Shown here piece by piece: positions 1 to 5,203 of a stretch of DNA of 7,892 nt. This stretch comes from JAAXTT01 sp964530215 (GTDB lineage Bacteria; Bacillota; Desulfotomaculia; Desulfotomaculales; Desulfocucumaceae), in assembly GCA_964530215.1 (NCBI GenBank), contig CAZHAJ010000083.1, positions 1 through 7,892 on the forward strand, given 5' to 3'. The position numbers and the translations under genes are program-made. Under the pieces are notes generated by a model. That model was not told the origin of the DNA. It saw only the letters and a program-made list of their open reading frames with translations, and made no database searches. Each line of letters opens with the position of its first letter. Positions within the stretch are counted from its first letter, which is position 1.

Positions 1-221
1 ACCATAACACCTGCAAGATACCTTCCGCTTCCGGTGGTACCGGCTCCTTTTATTTCCAGGTTTTTGGGAATGATTTTGGATGCTTCTTTTAAACATGACA
101 ATATAGCTTCCAGTGGCCTACCTTGAGTTCTAATATAAAGGGATACGTATATTTCTTGGTTTTCTCCCATAACCACAAGATTTGTGCTTACTGAGCCCAC
201 ATCAATGCCTAAGTATGCCAT
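1..221 (-). CDS. Acyl-CoA dehydratase activase, BadF/BadG/HgdC family (partial, N-terminal 73 codons)
   Basis: Reading the minus strand from an ATG at 221 gives 73 residues before the window edge. The protein opens with LGIDVGSVSTNLVV, the phosphate-1 loop of the ASKHA (actin/sugar kinase/Hsp70) ATPase fold. At residues 59-67 it has GAGTTGSGR, a hallmark of CoA-substrate-specific activases (COG1924). Known members are homodimers bridged by a [4Fe-4S] cluster; they couple ATP hydrolysis to injection of a low-potential electron into 2-hydroxyacyl-CoA dehydratases, benzoyl-CoA reductase or double-cubane proteins. The cluster cysteines lie further downstream and are not visible. The start is preceded by a GAGG ribosome binding site. 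The gene follows the 376-aa gene by 25 bp on the same strand and is probably the third gene of that operon. Family assignment is firm; the partner enzyme is not determined. Confidence 0.9.
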   Translation of the reverse strand, partial: MAYLGIDVGSVSTNLVVMGENQEIYVSLYIRTQGRPLEAILSCLKEASKIIPKNLEIKGAGTTGSGRYLAGVM

Positions 222-246
222 AATTTAAAAACCTCGTTATAATATA

Positions 247-1377
247 TTAACACCTGTTAGCTGAGTACCTTAATGGATTGATTAACTGTAACTTATAGGT
301 GTCTAATTTGTCTTTTTTCCTTCGAATCAGATCTACAAAGGCCTCCAGTCTGGTTGCCATTCCAGCTTCACCTGTCTGTTCATCTAAAAAGAAGGTTAAT
401 ATGGGTATGTCATGAATCCGGCTTACACTGTTTAGAACAGTTTTTGCAACAATTTCGGGTATGCAGGTGAAGGGAGCCAACTGAATCACACCGTCATATC
501 CTTCTTGGGCATAGATAACTGTATGACCTACAGTTTCCCGGCCGTGCCCTCCAATTGCTATGGGAATATAGGGGCTGGCAGCTTTAAATACGTCATTAGA
601 TTTGCTTGCCCGTTTGGTATTATGTCTTGTCCAGTCAGTCAGGTAAATTGATCTTTGCACTTCAACACCAAGGTAACCCAAATTTTCCTCTATATTCAGA
701 TTGCAAGATGGTTCCAGCAGAACATAAATTTCACCCACAATACCTACTTTCAGTACATCTTTTTGAAAGTTTTGGGGTATGCATTTAAGTTCTCTGATTG
801 CCGAATTCCCGGATTCTCTGATTTCCTTAATGCTTCTTGCATTGTCTAACCAGTCCAATACTTTATTATAAGTATTGGTGGTTACTCCTTTCTCCAATTC
901 CCTAGGTCTGATTGAGTGAGTAAGTATTTCAAGTTCATCTAAATACTTAAGTTTTTCCCATGCTCTTTTTATGCATTCTATAACGGCCAGACAAGATAAT
1001 CGTCCGGCATTAAGCCTTTTTACCTTGCGCAAAAAATCTATGGGATATAATTTTAAGGAATCAAATACCACCACATCCACTGAATATCCGAGGTCATTTA
1101 AAATTTTTTTATGCAGTTGGCCGTAAAGCCCTGCTCTGCAGGGACCTGAGCCACCGCTAGTTACTATAATTTCAGCCCCTTTGTTACAAGCTTCAATATA
1201 AGTGCCTGTTAATATTTTTAGTGGCAGGCAGGCAAATTCAGGGGAATTTTGAACCCCGTAATCTAAGGTCTGCTTGTTAGGTTTTGTGGGTATAATAACC
1301 TCATTGCCGAGATCATTTAATAACATTTTAAAGGCTCTCCATGACTCACCCATATGTGGGAAAGTTACTACAGGCAT
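247..1377 (-). CDS. Acyl-CoA dehydratase activase-related protein, 376 aa (COG3581-like)
   Basis: A 376-aa soluble protein with no signal peptide. It resembles the second of two paralogous proteins (COG3580/COG3581, DUF2229-related) that accompany CoA-dehydratase activases in anaerobes and are distantly related to 2-hydroxyacyl-CoA dehydratase subunits. Visible landmarks are FACLPLK around Cys50, SGGSGPCRAG around Cys80, APFTCIPE around Cys305 and, near the C terminus, DEQTGEAGMATRLEAF (332-347). The three well-spaced cysteines suit a [4Fe-4S] site (inference). The ATG at 1377 is the first possible start, because a stop codon sits directly before it in frame. An AGGAGG lies 13 nt upstream, a rather long spacing, inside the end of the previous gene. 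Its start overlaps the 331-aa gene by 10 bp, which suggests translational coupling. The reaction catalysed is unknown; these proteins may receive electrons from the activase. Confidence 0.8.
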   Translation of the reverse strand: MPVVTFPHMGESWRAFKMLLNDLGNEVIIPTKPNKQTLDYGVQNSPEFACLPLKILTGTYIEACNKGAEIIVTSGGSGPCRAGLYGQLHKKILNDLGYSVDVVVFDSLKLYPIDFLRKVKRLNAGRLSCLAVIECIKRAWEKLKYLDELEILTHSIRPRELEKGVTTNTYNKVLDWLDNARSIKEIRESGNSAIRELKCIPQNFQKDVLKVGIVGEIYVLLEPSCNLNIEENLGYLGVEVQRSIYLTDWTRHNTKRASKSNDVFKAASPYIPIAIGGHGRETVGHTVIYAQEGYDGVIQLAPFTCIPEIVAKTVLNSVSRIHDIPILTFFLDEQTGEAGMATRLEAFVDLIRRKKDKLDTYKLQLINPLRYSANRC

Positions 1378-2363
1378 TTATTAAGTTCAGCCTCCTTTTT
1401 CCTGATAACCATATCGTAAAATGCTTCTAATCTTGTGGCAATACCGGCGTCACCGGTATGTTCATCTATAGTTATGCTCATATAGGGTATATTAGGGTTC
1501 TCCTTTGATGCAAATCCCATTAAAGTGTCAACCATTGAATCAGGGCCGCAACCAAAGGCAGTTACATGAATGATACCGTCCACCTTTCCTTCATCAAAAA
1601 GATAATAAGCTGAATTAAGGGCAATATCACTAAATGTCCAGAACATTCTTTTATCTAATTTGTTGGATTTAGCCACTCTTTTGGGGGATAAATTTTCCAT
1701 GGTAATAACTTTTACTCCCATTTTTTTTAATTTACTTACCAGTCCTGCACTTATAAATTGGTCATGCACTTCATACGGGTATCCCAACACCGCAAATGTC
1801 ATGGATTTGCAGTTATACTGATTTTCAGGGATGCACCCTTTGCCTTCCAGAGCTGATACAGCCTCCTGGGGATGAAGTCCTGCTCGCATAAGTTTGATAT
1901 ACTTATTATTAATTTTTCTTGATTTTATGTATGCTTTTAAAATTATATATTTGTTGCTGCAAAAAATTCTGCCAATTTCCTTGTATGCTCTCCACAAAGA
2001 AAACCAGCCTTGCCGGCTGTCCATTTCTGTGTCTATTATAGGTGGCATATCTGATAGTCCGTGTCTAATCATATCAGGTAATCCAAGGAATTTAGGACAG
2101 TAAATTGTGTTGTGATTTGTGCTGGTTATCCTTGGGATAAAAAGATAATCTACTTTGTCTTTCAAAGATATTGTATGCCCAAAAAACAGTTTTATGGGAA
2201 CGCAAGCATCAGCCAGGGCCTCTTTTACTCCTTTATCCAACAGATCCTTTGTTGATTGACCGGATGTAATAACTTCAACTCCCAATTCACTAAAAAAAAC
2301 CTTCCACATGGGATAATATACGTAGTAGAAGAGAGAACTGGGTATGCCTACACGTTTTGTCAA
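1368..2363 (-). CDS. Acyl-CoA dehydratase activase-related protein, 331 aa (COG3580/DUF2229-like)
   Basis: A 331-aa soluble protein and a divergent paralogue of the 376-aa neighbour. Both share a CxPxK-type cysteine near residue 50 (ADACVPIK, Cys54), a second cysteine about 30 residues later (IYCPKF, Cys89), a third in the C-terminal half (AFGCGPDS, Cys272) and an ending DEHTGDAGIATRLEAF (300-315). It also carries GYPYEVHD (194-201). The match is to the DUF2229/COG3580 family, often encoded with or fused to CoA-dehydratase activases. The start is a TTG at 2363, ten nt after a perfect AGGAGG. The nearer ATG at 2368 is in another frame and stops after two codons. This is the first gene of the minus-strand operon. 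Function beyond association with the activase is unknown; a cluster-carrying heterodimer with the 376-aa protein is an inference. Confidence 0.8.
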   Translation of the reverse strand: MTKRVGIPSSLFYYVYYPMWKVFFSELGVEVITSGQSTKDLLDKGVKEALADACVPIKLFFGHTISLKDKVDYLFIPRITSTNHNTIYCPKFLGLPDMIRHGLSDMPPIIDTEMDSRQGWFSLWRAYKEIGRIFCSNKYIILKAYIKSRKINNKYIKLMRAGLHPQEAVSALEGKGCIPENQYNCKSMTFAVLGYPYEVHDQFISAGLVSKLKKMGVKVITMENLSPKRVAKSNKLDKRMFWTFSDIALNSAYYLFDEGKVDGIIHVTAFGCGPDSMVDTLMGFASKENPNIPYMSITIDEHTGDAGIATRLEAFYDMVIRKKEAELNKCL

Positions 2364-2373
2364 TCCATATTTA

Positions 2374-2379
2374 CCTCCT
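2374..2379 (-). promoter_or_regulatory. Ribosome binding site that decides the TTG start at 2363
   Basis: The minus strand reads AGGAGG here. It lies 5 nt before an ATG (2368) that opens only ATG-GAT-TGA, and 10 nt before the TTG (2363) that opens the 331-aa frame. The TTG overlaps the TGA of the mini-ORF. Because no in-frame ATG lies near the conserved N terminus, TTG is the supported start. Confidence 0.75.
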
Positions 2380-2428
2380 TATGCAACAATGAAAGGTATT
2401 TTGTATTTATATAGTGGGATTATTATTC

Positions 2429-2444
2429 TATAATTGAAATTATA
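2429..2444. repeat. 16-bp palindrome in divergent control region (possible operator)
   Basis: TATAATT-GA-AATTATA forms perfect 7-bp arms around two bases, placing a TATAAT on each strand. It overlaps a second inverted repeat, TTGAAAT (2434-2440) with ATTTCAA (2455-2461). Both lie between the divergently read trio operon and the DUF3786-like gene and cover the candidate -10 of the trio promoter, where a dimeric regulator could act. The AT-only composition lowers the weight of the evidence. Confidence 0.35.
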
Positions 2445-2467
2445 ATTCCTCCAGATTTCAACGTAAA
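2439..2467 (-). promoter_or_regulatory. Candidate sigma-A promoter for the activase-trio operon
   Basis: On the minus strand, TTTACG (2467-2462; four of six bases match TTGACA) is followed after 17 bases by a perfect TATAAT (2444-2439). Transcription would begin near 2432, leaving a leader of about 70 nt before the TTG start. The -10 element lies inside a palindrome (2429-2444). Seen by eye only; in such AT-rich DNA chance matches are possible. Confidence 0.45.
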
Positions 2468-2516
2468 CCTATAAAACTTTCATAAAAGTTGATATTATTT
2501 AGGTAATATAATAATT

Positions 2517-2520
2517 GGAG
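2517..2520 (+). promoter_or_regulatory. Ribosome binding site setting the ATG start at 2529
   Basis: GGAG at 2517-2520 lies 8 nt before the ATG at 2529. It overlaps an in-frame GTG at 2520, which is therefore too close to be used, so the start is placed at 2529 and the protein begins MLNLKP. Confidence 0.7.
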
Positions 2521-2528
2521 TGTTTAGC

Positions 2529-3128
2529 ATGCTAAATCTTAAACCCGCACATGAAAAAGCAAGGTATGTTTTTTCAAAAATGAATCCCCATGAAGTAGCA
2601 AAAAGAGCAGAGGTCAGATTTGATGATAAAAACAATGTTTTCTATGTGCAGTTTATAGGAAAGGAATATTTGATTGGATATCCCAAAGGAGATGTAACTT
2701 TAAATGGTGGAGGTGAGCCGGCTTTAATTGTTAAAGTCTGTCTGCTTCACTATCTGACTAAGGCCAGTGGAGTAAAGCCAACTGGAAGGTACATCTCTTT
2801 TAAAGAGCTGCCAAACGGTTCAATATATGTAGGCCCATATTATAACAGGGCAATTAAGCCCCTGGTGTCGCTTTTCGGTAAAGATCCTCAAATGCTGGTT
2901 GACGCAGGCGAAAAACTGGGAGGTCAAAGGGTTGAGCTGGGTGACTATGCCATTACAGTTAAAGCATTTCCTAAAATACCCATTACATTTGTGATATGGG
3001 AAGGAGACGATGAGTTTGAAGCATCCGGCAACATATTGTATGATGATTCAGCGGGTTTTCATCTGGAAACTGAAGATTATGCACTACTCCCCGGTCTGAT
3101 ATTGGCCGAACTTAAAAAAATGATTTGA
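2529..3128 (+). CDS. DUF3786-like protein, 199 aa
   Basis: A 199-aa soluble protein with no signal peptide, membrane segment or cysteine cluster. It resembles the DUF3786 family, found mainly in strict anaerobes and of unknown function. Recognisable stretches are the central FKELPNGSIYVGPYYNRA and the late FPKIPITFVIWEGDDEFEAS, typical of the family's conserved hydrophobic/acidic core. The N-terminal Fe-S-type extension seen in some DUF3786 proteins is absent. The start is ATG 2529, chosen from the GGAG 8 nt upstream. The gene is single and divergent from the activase trio. It faces minC convergently with only 21 bp between the stops, and no strong GC-rich terminator is visible there. A TATAAT at 2507-2512 lies upstream, but no well-spaced -35 was found. 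The family call rests on pattern memory; function is unknown. Confidence 0.72.
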   Translation: MLNLKPAHEKARYVFSKMNPHEVAKRAEVRFDDKNNVFYVQFIGKEYLIGYPKGDVTLNGGGEPALIVKVCLLHYLTKASGVKPTGRYISFKELPNGSIYVGPYYNRAIKPLVSLFGKDPQMLVDAGEKLGGQRVELGDYAITVKAFPKIPITFVIWEGDDEFEASGNILYDDSAGFHLETEDYALLPGLILAELKKMI

Positions 3129-3149
3129 GAGCTGTTTAATAAATATTAA

Positions 3150-3821
3150 CTAGTATTTTTTTAATATAACCTTACCGCGATTGACCGTTGCTAAAACCGG
3201 CCCGTGGGACTCTATTGACAGATGGGGTTCGGCAGTTATAGAACCGATGCGTAATACTATGGGCTGATATTTTAGAGCTATAACCTCTGACATTAAATTA
3301 TCAGAAACACCGGCATGTATGGTCCCACCGCAGGTGCCCATTACATAAATACTGTTTTCTGATATTACTTCCGCCCCGGGGTTTACATCTCCAAGGATAA
3401 CTACGGATTTTGAGGAAGATATTTTTTGACCTGAGCGAAGGGTCCTCCTGATCAGCAGTACATTTTCCCCTTGGGAGCAGGATTGTTGTCTAATGGGAAT
3501 TACCCTAGCTGTTTTATTTTTACCTAGGTCAGTATATTCCTGCTGAGGTTTATTGTTGTTTTCATGGGGCCAAGTAACATCTGTAGAGGGAATAAGCCCG
3601 TATTGACGGCAGATAACCTCCAATTCACTTTTATCAAGCTTTATATTTGGGTTTTCGGGACTGTATAACGTATATTTAGCACCCTTAAAAAACCCTTTGG
3701 ACTTTTCCATCTTGGTCCTTAGGTTTGATTTAATGTCTTCAATATCCGCTTGGGGGTTAAGCATAATCACCAACCCGTTTTTGGTTCCTTTTATGCTGAC
3801 AGCTTCCATAGTTTTCACCAC
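3150..3821 (-). CDS. minC: Septum site-determining protein MinC
   Basis: A 223-aa protein matching MinC, the FtsZ-polymerisation inhibitor that MinD recruits to the membrane to prevent division near the poles. The N-terminal inhibitory domain (about residues 1-100) starts with VSIKGTKNGLVI, close to the Bacillus opening. A variable linker follows, then the C-terminal beta-helix domain (about 117-215) with RRTLRSGQ (125-132; RSGQ is the MinD/septum-binding motif), VILGDVNPGAEVI (141-153) and MGTCGGTIHAG (161-171). Length is normal for the family. The start is uncertain: GTG 3821, GTG 3818 or ATG 3809. The first gives an N terminus closest in length to Bacillus MinC, but no strong ribosome binding site precedes it. 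Unusually, neither minD nor minE, nor any mre gene, is adjacent; the neighbours are a DUF3786-like gene and sdpR. Confidence 0.93.
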   Translation of the reverse strand: MVKTMEAVSIKGTKNGLVIMLNPQADIEDIKSNLRTKMEKSKGFFKGAKYTLYSPENPNIKLDKSELEVICRQYGLIPSTDVTWPHENNNKPQQEYTDLGKNKTARVIPIRQQSCSQGENVLLIRRTLRSGQKISSSKSVVILGDVNPGAEVISENSIYVMGTCGGTIHAGVSDNLMSEVIALKYQPIVLRIGSITAEPHLSIESHGPVLATVNRGKVILKKY

Positions 3822-3889
3822 ATTTATAAAATATAATAAATTATTCGATTGATGGGGAGAAATTCCTTCTTTTGTCGATTAGCAGTTCC

Positions 3890-3907
3890 AATGCTTGACA
3901 TAGCATT
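3890..3907. promoter_or_regulatory. Inverted repeat overlapping the sdpR -35 element (candidate SdpR operator)
   Basis: AATGCT-N6-AGCATT gives perfect 6-bp arms across 18 bp and covers the TTGACA of the sdpR promoter. A dimeric ArsR-type repressor bound here would block RNA polymerase. Bacillus SdpR is known to repress its own operon. The link between this repeat and SdpR is inferred from position only. Confidence 0.4.
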
Positions 3908-3923
3908 TAGATAGTTGTATAAA
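3895..3923 (+). promoter_or_regulatory. Sigma-A promoter of sdpR-sdpI
   Basis: A perfect TTGACA (3895-3900) is followed by a 17-bp spacer and TATAAA (3918-3923), close to an ideal vegetative promoter. Transcription would begin near 3930, directly ahead of the AGGAG at 3931-3935, so the mRNA leader would be only about 15 nt. It is the clearest promoter in the window. Confidence 0.72.
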
Positions 3924-3930
3924 TATATAA

Positions 3931-3935
3931 AGGAG
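3931..3935 (+). promoter_or_regulatory. Ribosome binding site of sdpR with competing starts
   Basis: AGGAG lies 8 nt before an ATG at 3944 that is followed at once by TGA (a start-stop), and 10 nt before the GTG at 3946 that opens the sdpR frame and overlaps it. The GTG is the supported start because it yields the family-typical N terminus MNATFKAISDPSRR. Confidence 0.7.
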
Positions 3936-3945
3936 ATGAATTTAT

Positions 3946-4233
3946 GTGAATGCAACTTTTAAGGCCATATCAGATCCCAGTCGCAGGAAGATATTGAAAA
4001 TTTTGCGGCAAGGAGACATGACGGCAGGAGAGATCGCTCAGCATTTTGATATATCCAAACCCAGTGTATCGCACCATTTGGGAATTTTAAAACAGGCTGA
4101 GCTGGTGGAAAGTGAAAGAAAAGGGCAATTTATAATTTATTCTCTTAATACTACAGTCTTTCAGGAGCTTATGAGCTGGCTTCATGATTTGTTTGATTTG
4201 CACGAGAAAAGGGGGAGCGAAAATAATGAGTGA
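3946..4233 (+). CDS. sdpR: SdpR-like ArsR-family autorepressor
   Basis: A 95-aa winged-helix repressor. The opening FKAISDPSRRKIL, the helix-turn-helix DMTAGEIAQHF-DISKPSVSHHL (24-45) and the wing RKGQFIIYSLNTT (58-70) closely resemble Bacillus subtilis SdpR. The ELCVCDL-type metal-binding cysteines of ArsR/SmtB sensors are missing, so it is unlikely to sense metal. In Bacillus, SdpR represses sdpRI until the SDP toxin makes membrane protein SdpI sequester it. Translation starts at GTG 3946; the alternative ATG 3944 meets a stop at once. The gene lies under a strong promoter and overlaps the following sdpI-like gene by 8 bp, marking a two-gene operon. Family call is firm; the signal it answers to is inferred. 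Confidence 0.92.
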   Translation: MNATFKAISDPSRRKILKILRQGDMTAGEIAQHFDISKPSVSHHLGILKQAELVESERKGQFIIYSLNTTVFQELMSWLHDLFDLHEKRGSENNE

Positions 4234-4900
4234 TATGGGCAGGAAGAAAGGTATTAGTGTTTTAAAAGATGATTGGCTGATTGTGGTTTTAATATTGGCT
4301 TCCTTTGCCGCAGGGATAGTACTATTTCCTTTTTTACCGGATTATGTGCCCAGTCATTGGAATATTCAGGGTCAGATTGACAGATACTCCTCAAAACAAT
4401 GGGGCGCTTTCGGCATACCCACTATGACCATGATAATATATTTGCTAATGGTGGTTACTCCTAACCTAGACCCTAAAAGGGAAAACTATCAAAGATTTAA
4501 AAATACTTACAAGCTTTTAAAATTTGCTATTACAGCTTTTTTGGTTTTCCTGCATGTCATCATATTGGTTAGTTCTTTGGGCTATCAAGTGCCAATAGGC
4601 AATTTGGTAAGTGTTCTTATAGGTTTTCTTACTATAATAATAGGAAATGTTTTGGGAAAAATTAAACACAACTATTTTGTGGGGATAAAAACCCCTTGGA
4701 CATTGGCCAGTGAAGAAGTGTGGAAAAGTACTCACCGTCTGGCCTCACGCATATGGGTGCTGGCAGGTCTGGTAATAGTTGTAGCCGGCATTACACTAAC
4801 TGCAATGAGCATTTTTGTTGTACTGATTGCCTCACTGGCAGCAGCTGTCATAGTGCCTACAATATACGCATATTTAAAATATCGGGAATTTAAGGGTTGA
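4226..4900 (+). CDS. sdpI: SdpI-like membrane immunity/signal protein (DUF1648-SdpI)
   Basis: A 224-aa integral membrane protein with about six hydrophobic segments (near 17-37, 61-77, 98-117, 124-142, 175-193 and 196-216). Residues 37-54 (LPDYVPSHWN, then GQIDRY) mark the DUF1648 region. Residues 149-170 (NYFVGIKTPWTL, SEEVW, TH) mark the SdpI domain between segments 4 and 5. In Bacillus, SdpI protects against the SDP cannibalism toxin and captures SdpR at the membrane to relieve repression. The start is ATG 4226, with GGGGGAG 8 nt upstream. An in-frame ATG at 4184 would add 14 residues but lies inside sdpR without a good binding site. The gene overlaps sdpR by 8 bp, so the two are probably translationally coupled. 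No sdpA, sdpB or sdpC lies nearby; it may give immunity to a foreign toxin or serve another envelope-stress role. Confidence 0.88.
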   Translation: MSDMGRKKGISVLKDDWLIVVLILASFAAGIVLFPFLPDYVPSHWNIQGQIDRYSSKQWGAFGIPTMTMIIYLLMVVTPNLDPKRENYQRFKNTYKLLKFAITAFLVFLHVIILVSSLGYQVPIGNLVSVLIGFLTIIIGNVLGKIKHNYFVGIKTPWTLASEEVWKSTHRLASRIWVLAGLVIVVAGITLTAMSIFVVLIASLAAAVIVPTIYAYLKYREFKG

Positions 4901-4973
4901 GGAACGAAAATCGGAATTGGCGACTTATTCAGGCGGCTTGGCTAGATATTGCCACTTATGAACGTTCAGGGCA

Positions 4974-4993
4974 TAATTTTAAGAGTAAAATTA
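4974..4993. repeat. Perfect AT-rich hairpin after sdpI
   Basis: TAATTTTA-AGAG-TAAAATTA gives perfect 8-bp arms around a 4-nt loop. It stands 5 nt before the larger GC-rich hairpin at 4999-5030. Alone it is too AT-rich to be a strong terminator; it may protect the 3' end of the sdpRI message or form part of a two-hairpin terminator. Confidence 0.45.
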
Positions 4994-4998
4994 GTACC

Positions 4999-5030
4999 AG
5001 CGGTGGTTGACTATGTGGTCAGCCACCGCT
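4999..5030 (+). terminator. Probable terminator hairpin of the sdpRI operon
   Basis: AGCGGTGGTTGAC (4999-5011) pairs with GTCAGCCACCGCT (5018-5030): 13 base pairs, one of them a G-U wobble, around a 6-nt TATGTG loop. The sequence after it (TTATATATTAAATT) is U-rich only in part, without a clean run, so termination may be incomplete. Position 100 bp after sdpI and before the next promoter supports the call. Confidence 0.6.
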
Positions 5031-5115
5031 TATATATTAAATTAGTGTTTTCCCCCTAAATCAGAAGTGTCTTAGAAGCTTTTATGCAGATATCATATGA
5101 AGAAATCTAGTCCTG

Positions 5116-5130
5116 AATATTTTGAAGTTT
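5116..5130. promoter_or_regulatory. Weak CodY-like box upstream of the importer operon
   Basis: AATATTTTGAAGTTT matches the CodY consensus AATTTTCWGAAAATT at 11 of 15 positions. It lies about 45 bp before the candidate -35 element. A poorer match (10 of 15, 5186-5200) falls within the promoter spacer. CodY often controls branched-chain amino acid importers in low-GC Gram-positives, but AT-rich DNA yields such matches by chance. Confidence 0.25.
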
Positions 5131-5174
5131 CTGTGTATCTTTTATGCTAAGAGAAGGATTCATCCAGGTGTTTG

Positions 5175-5203
5175 TTGAATAATAAAATTTTGTTAAATAA
5201 AAT
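5175..5203 (+). promoter_or_regulatory. Candidate sigma-A promoter of the importer operon
   Basis: TTGAAT (5175-5180; four of six bases match TTGACA) is followed by 17 bases and TAAAAT (5198-5203; five of six match TATAAT). Transcription would start near 5210, giving a leader of about 50 nt before the ATG at 5261. The leader contains an AAGGAGG (5208-5214) with no start codon at the proper distance. Confidence 0.45.

Noticed and set aside
606..849. Two plus-strand open frames of 60 and 64 codons
   Set aside because: They overlap each other and lie antisense to the well-supported 376-aa gene; no binding sites or recognisable domains.
2520..2528. GTG start giving a 202-aa DUF3786-like protein
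   Set aside because: The GGAG ribosome binding site overlaps this GTG; ATG 2529 is correctly spaced.
3129..3149. Bidirectional terminator between the convergent DUF3786-like gene and minC
   Set aside because: Only a five-pair AT stem is possible beside the T run, which is too weak to call.
4184..4225. Upstream ATG giving a 14-residue longer SdpI
   Set aside because: Lies deep inside sdpR without a good ribosome binding site, whereas ATG 4226 has GGGGGAG at the ideal distance.
5079..5147. 9-bp direct repeat CTTTTATGC, copies 60 bp apart
   Set aside because: Too short and AT-rich to support an att site, insertion-element footprint or tandem operator.
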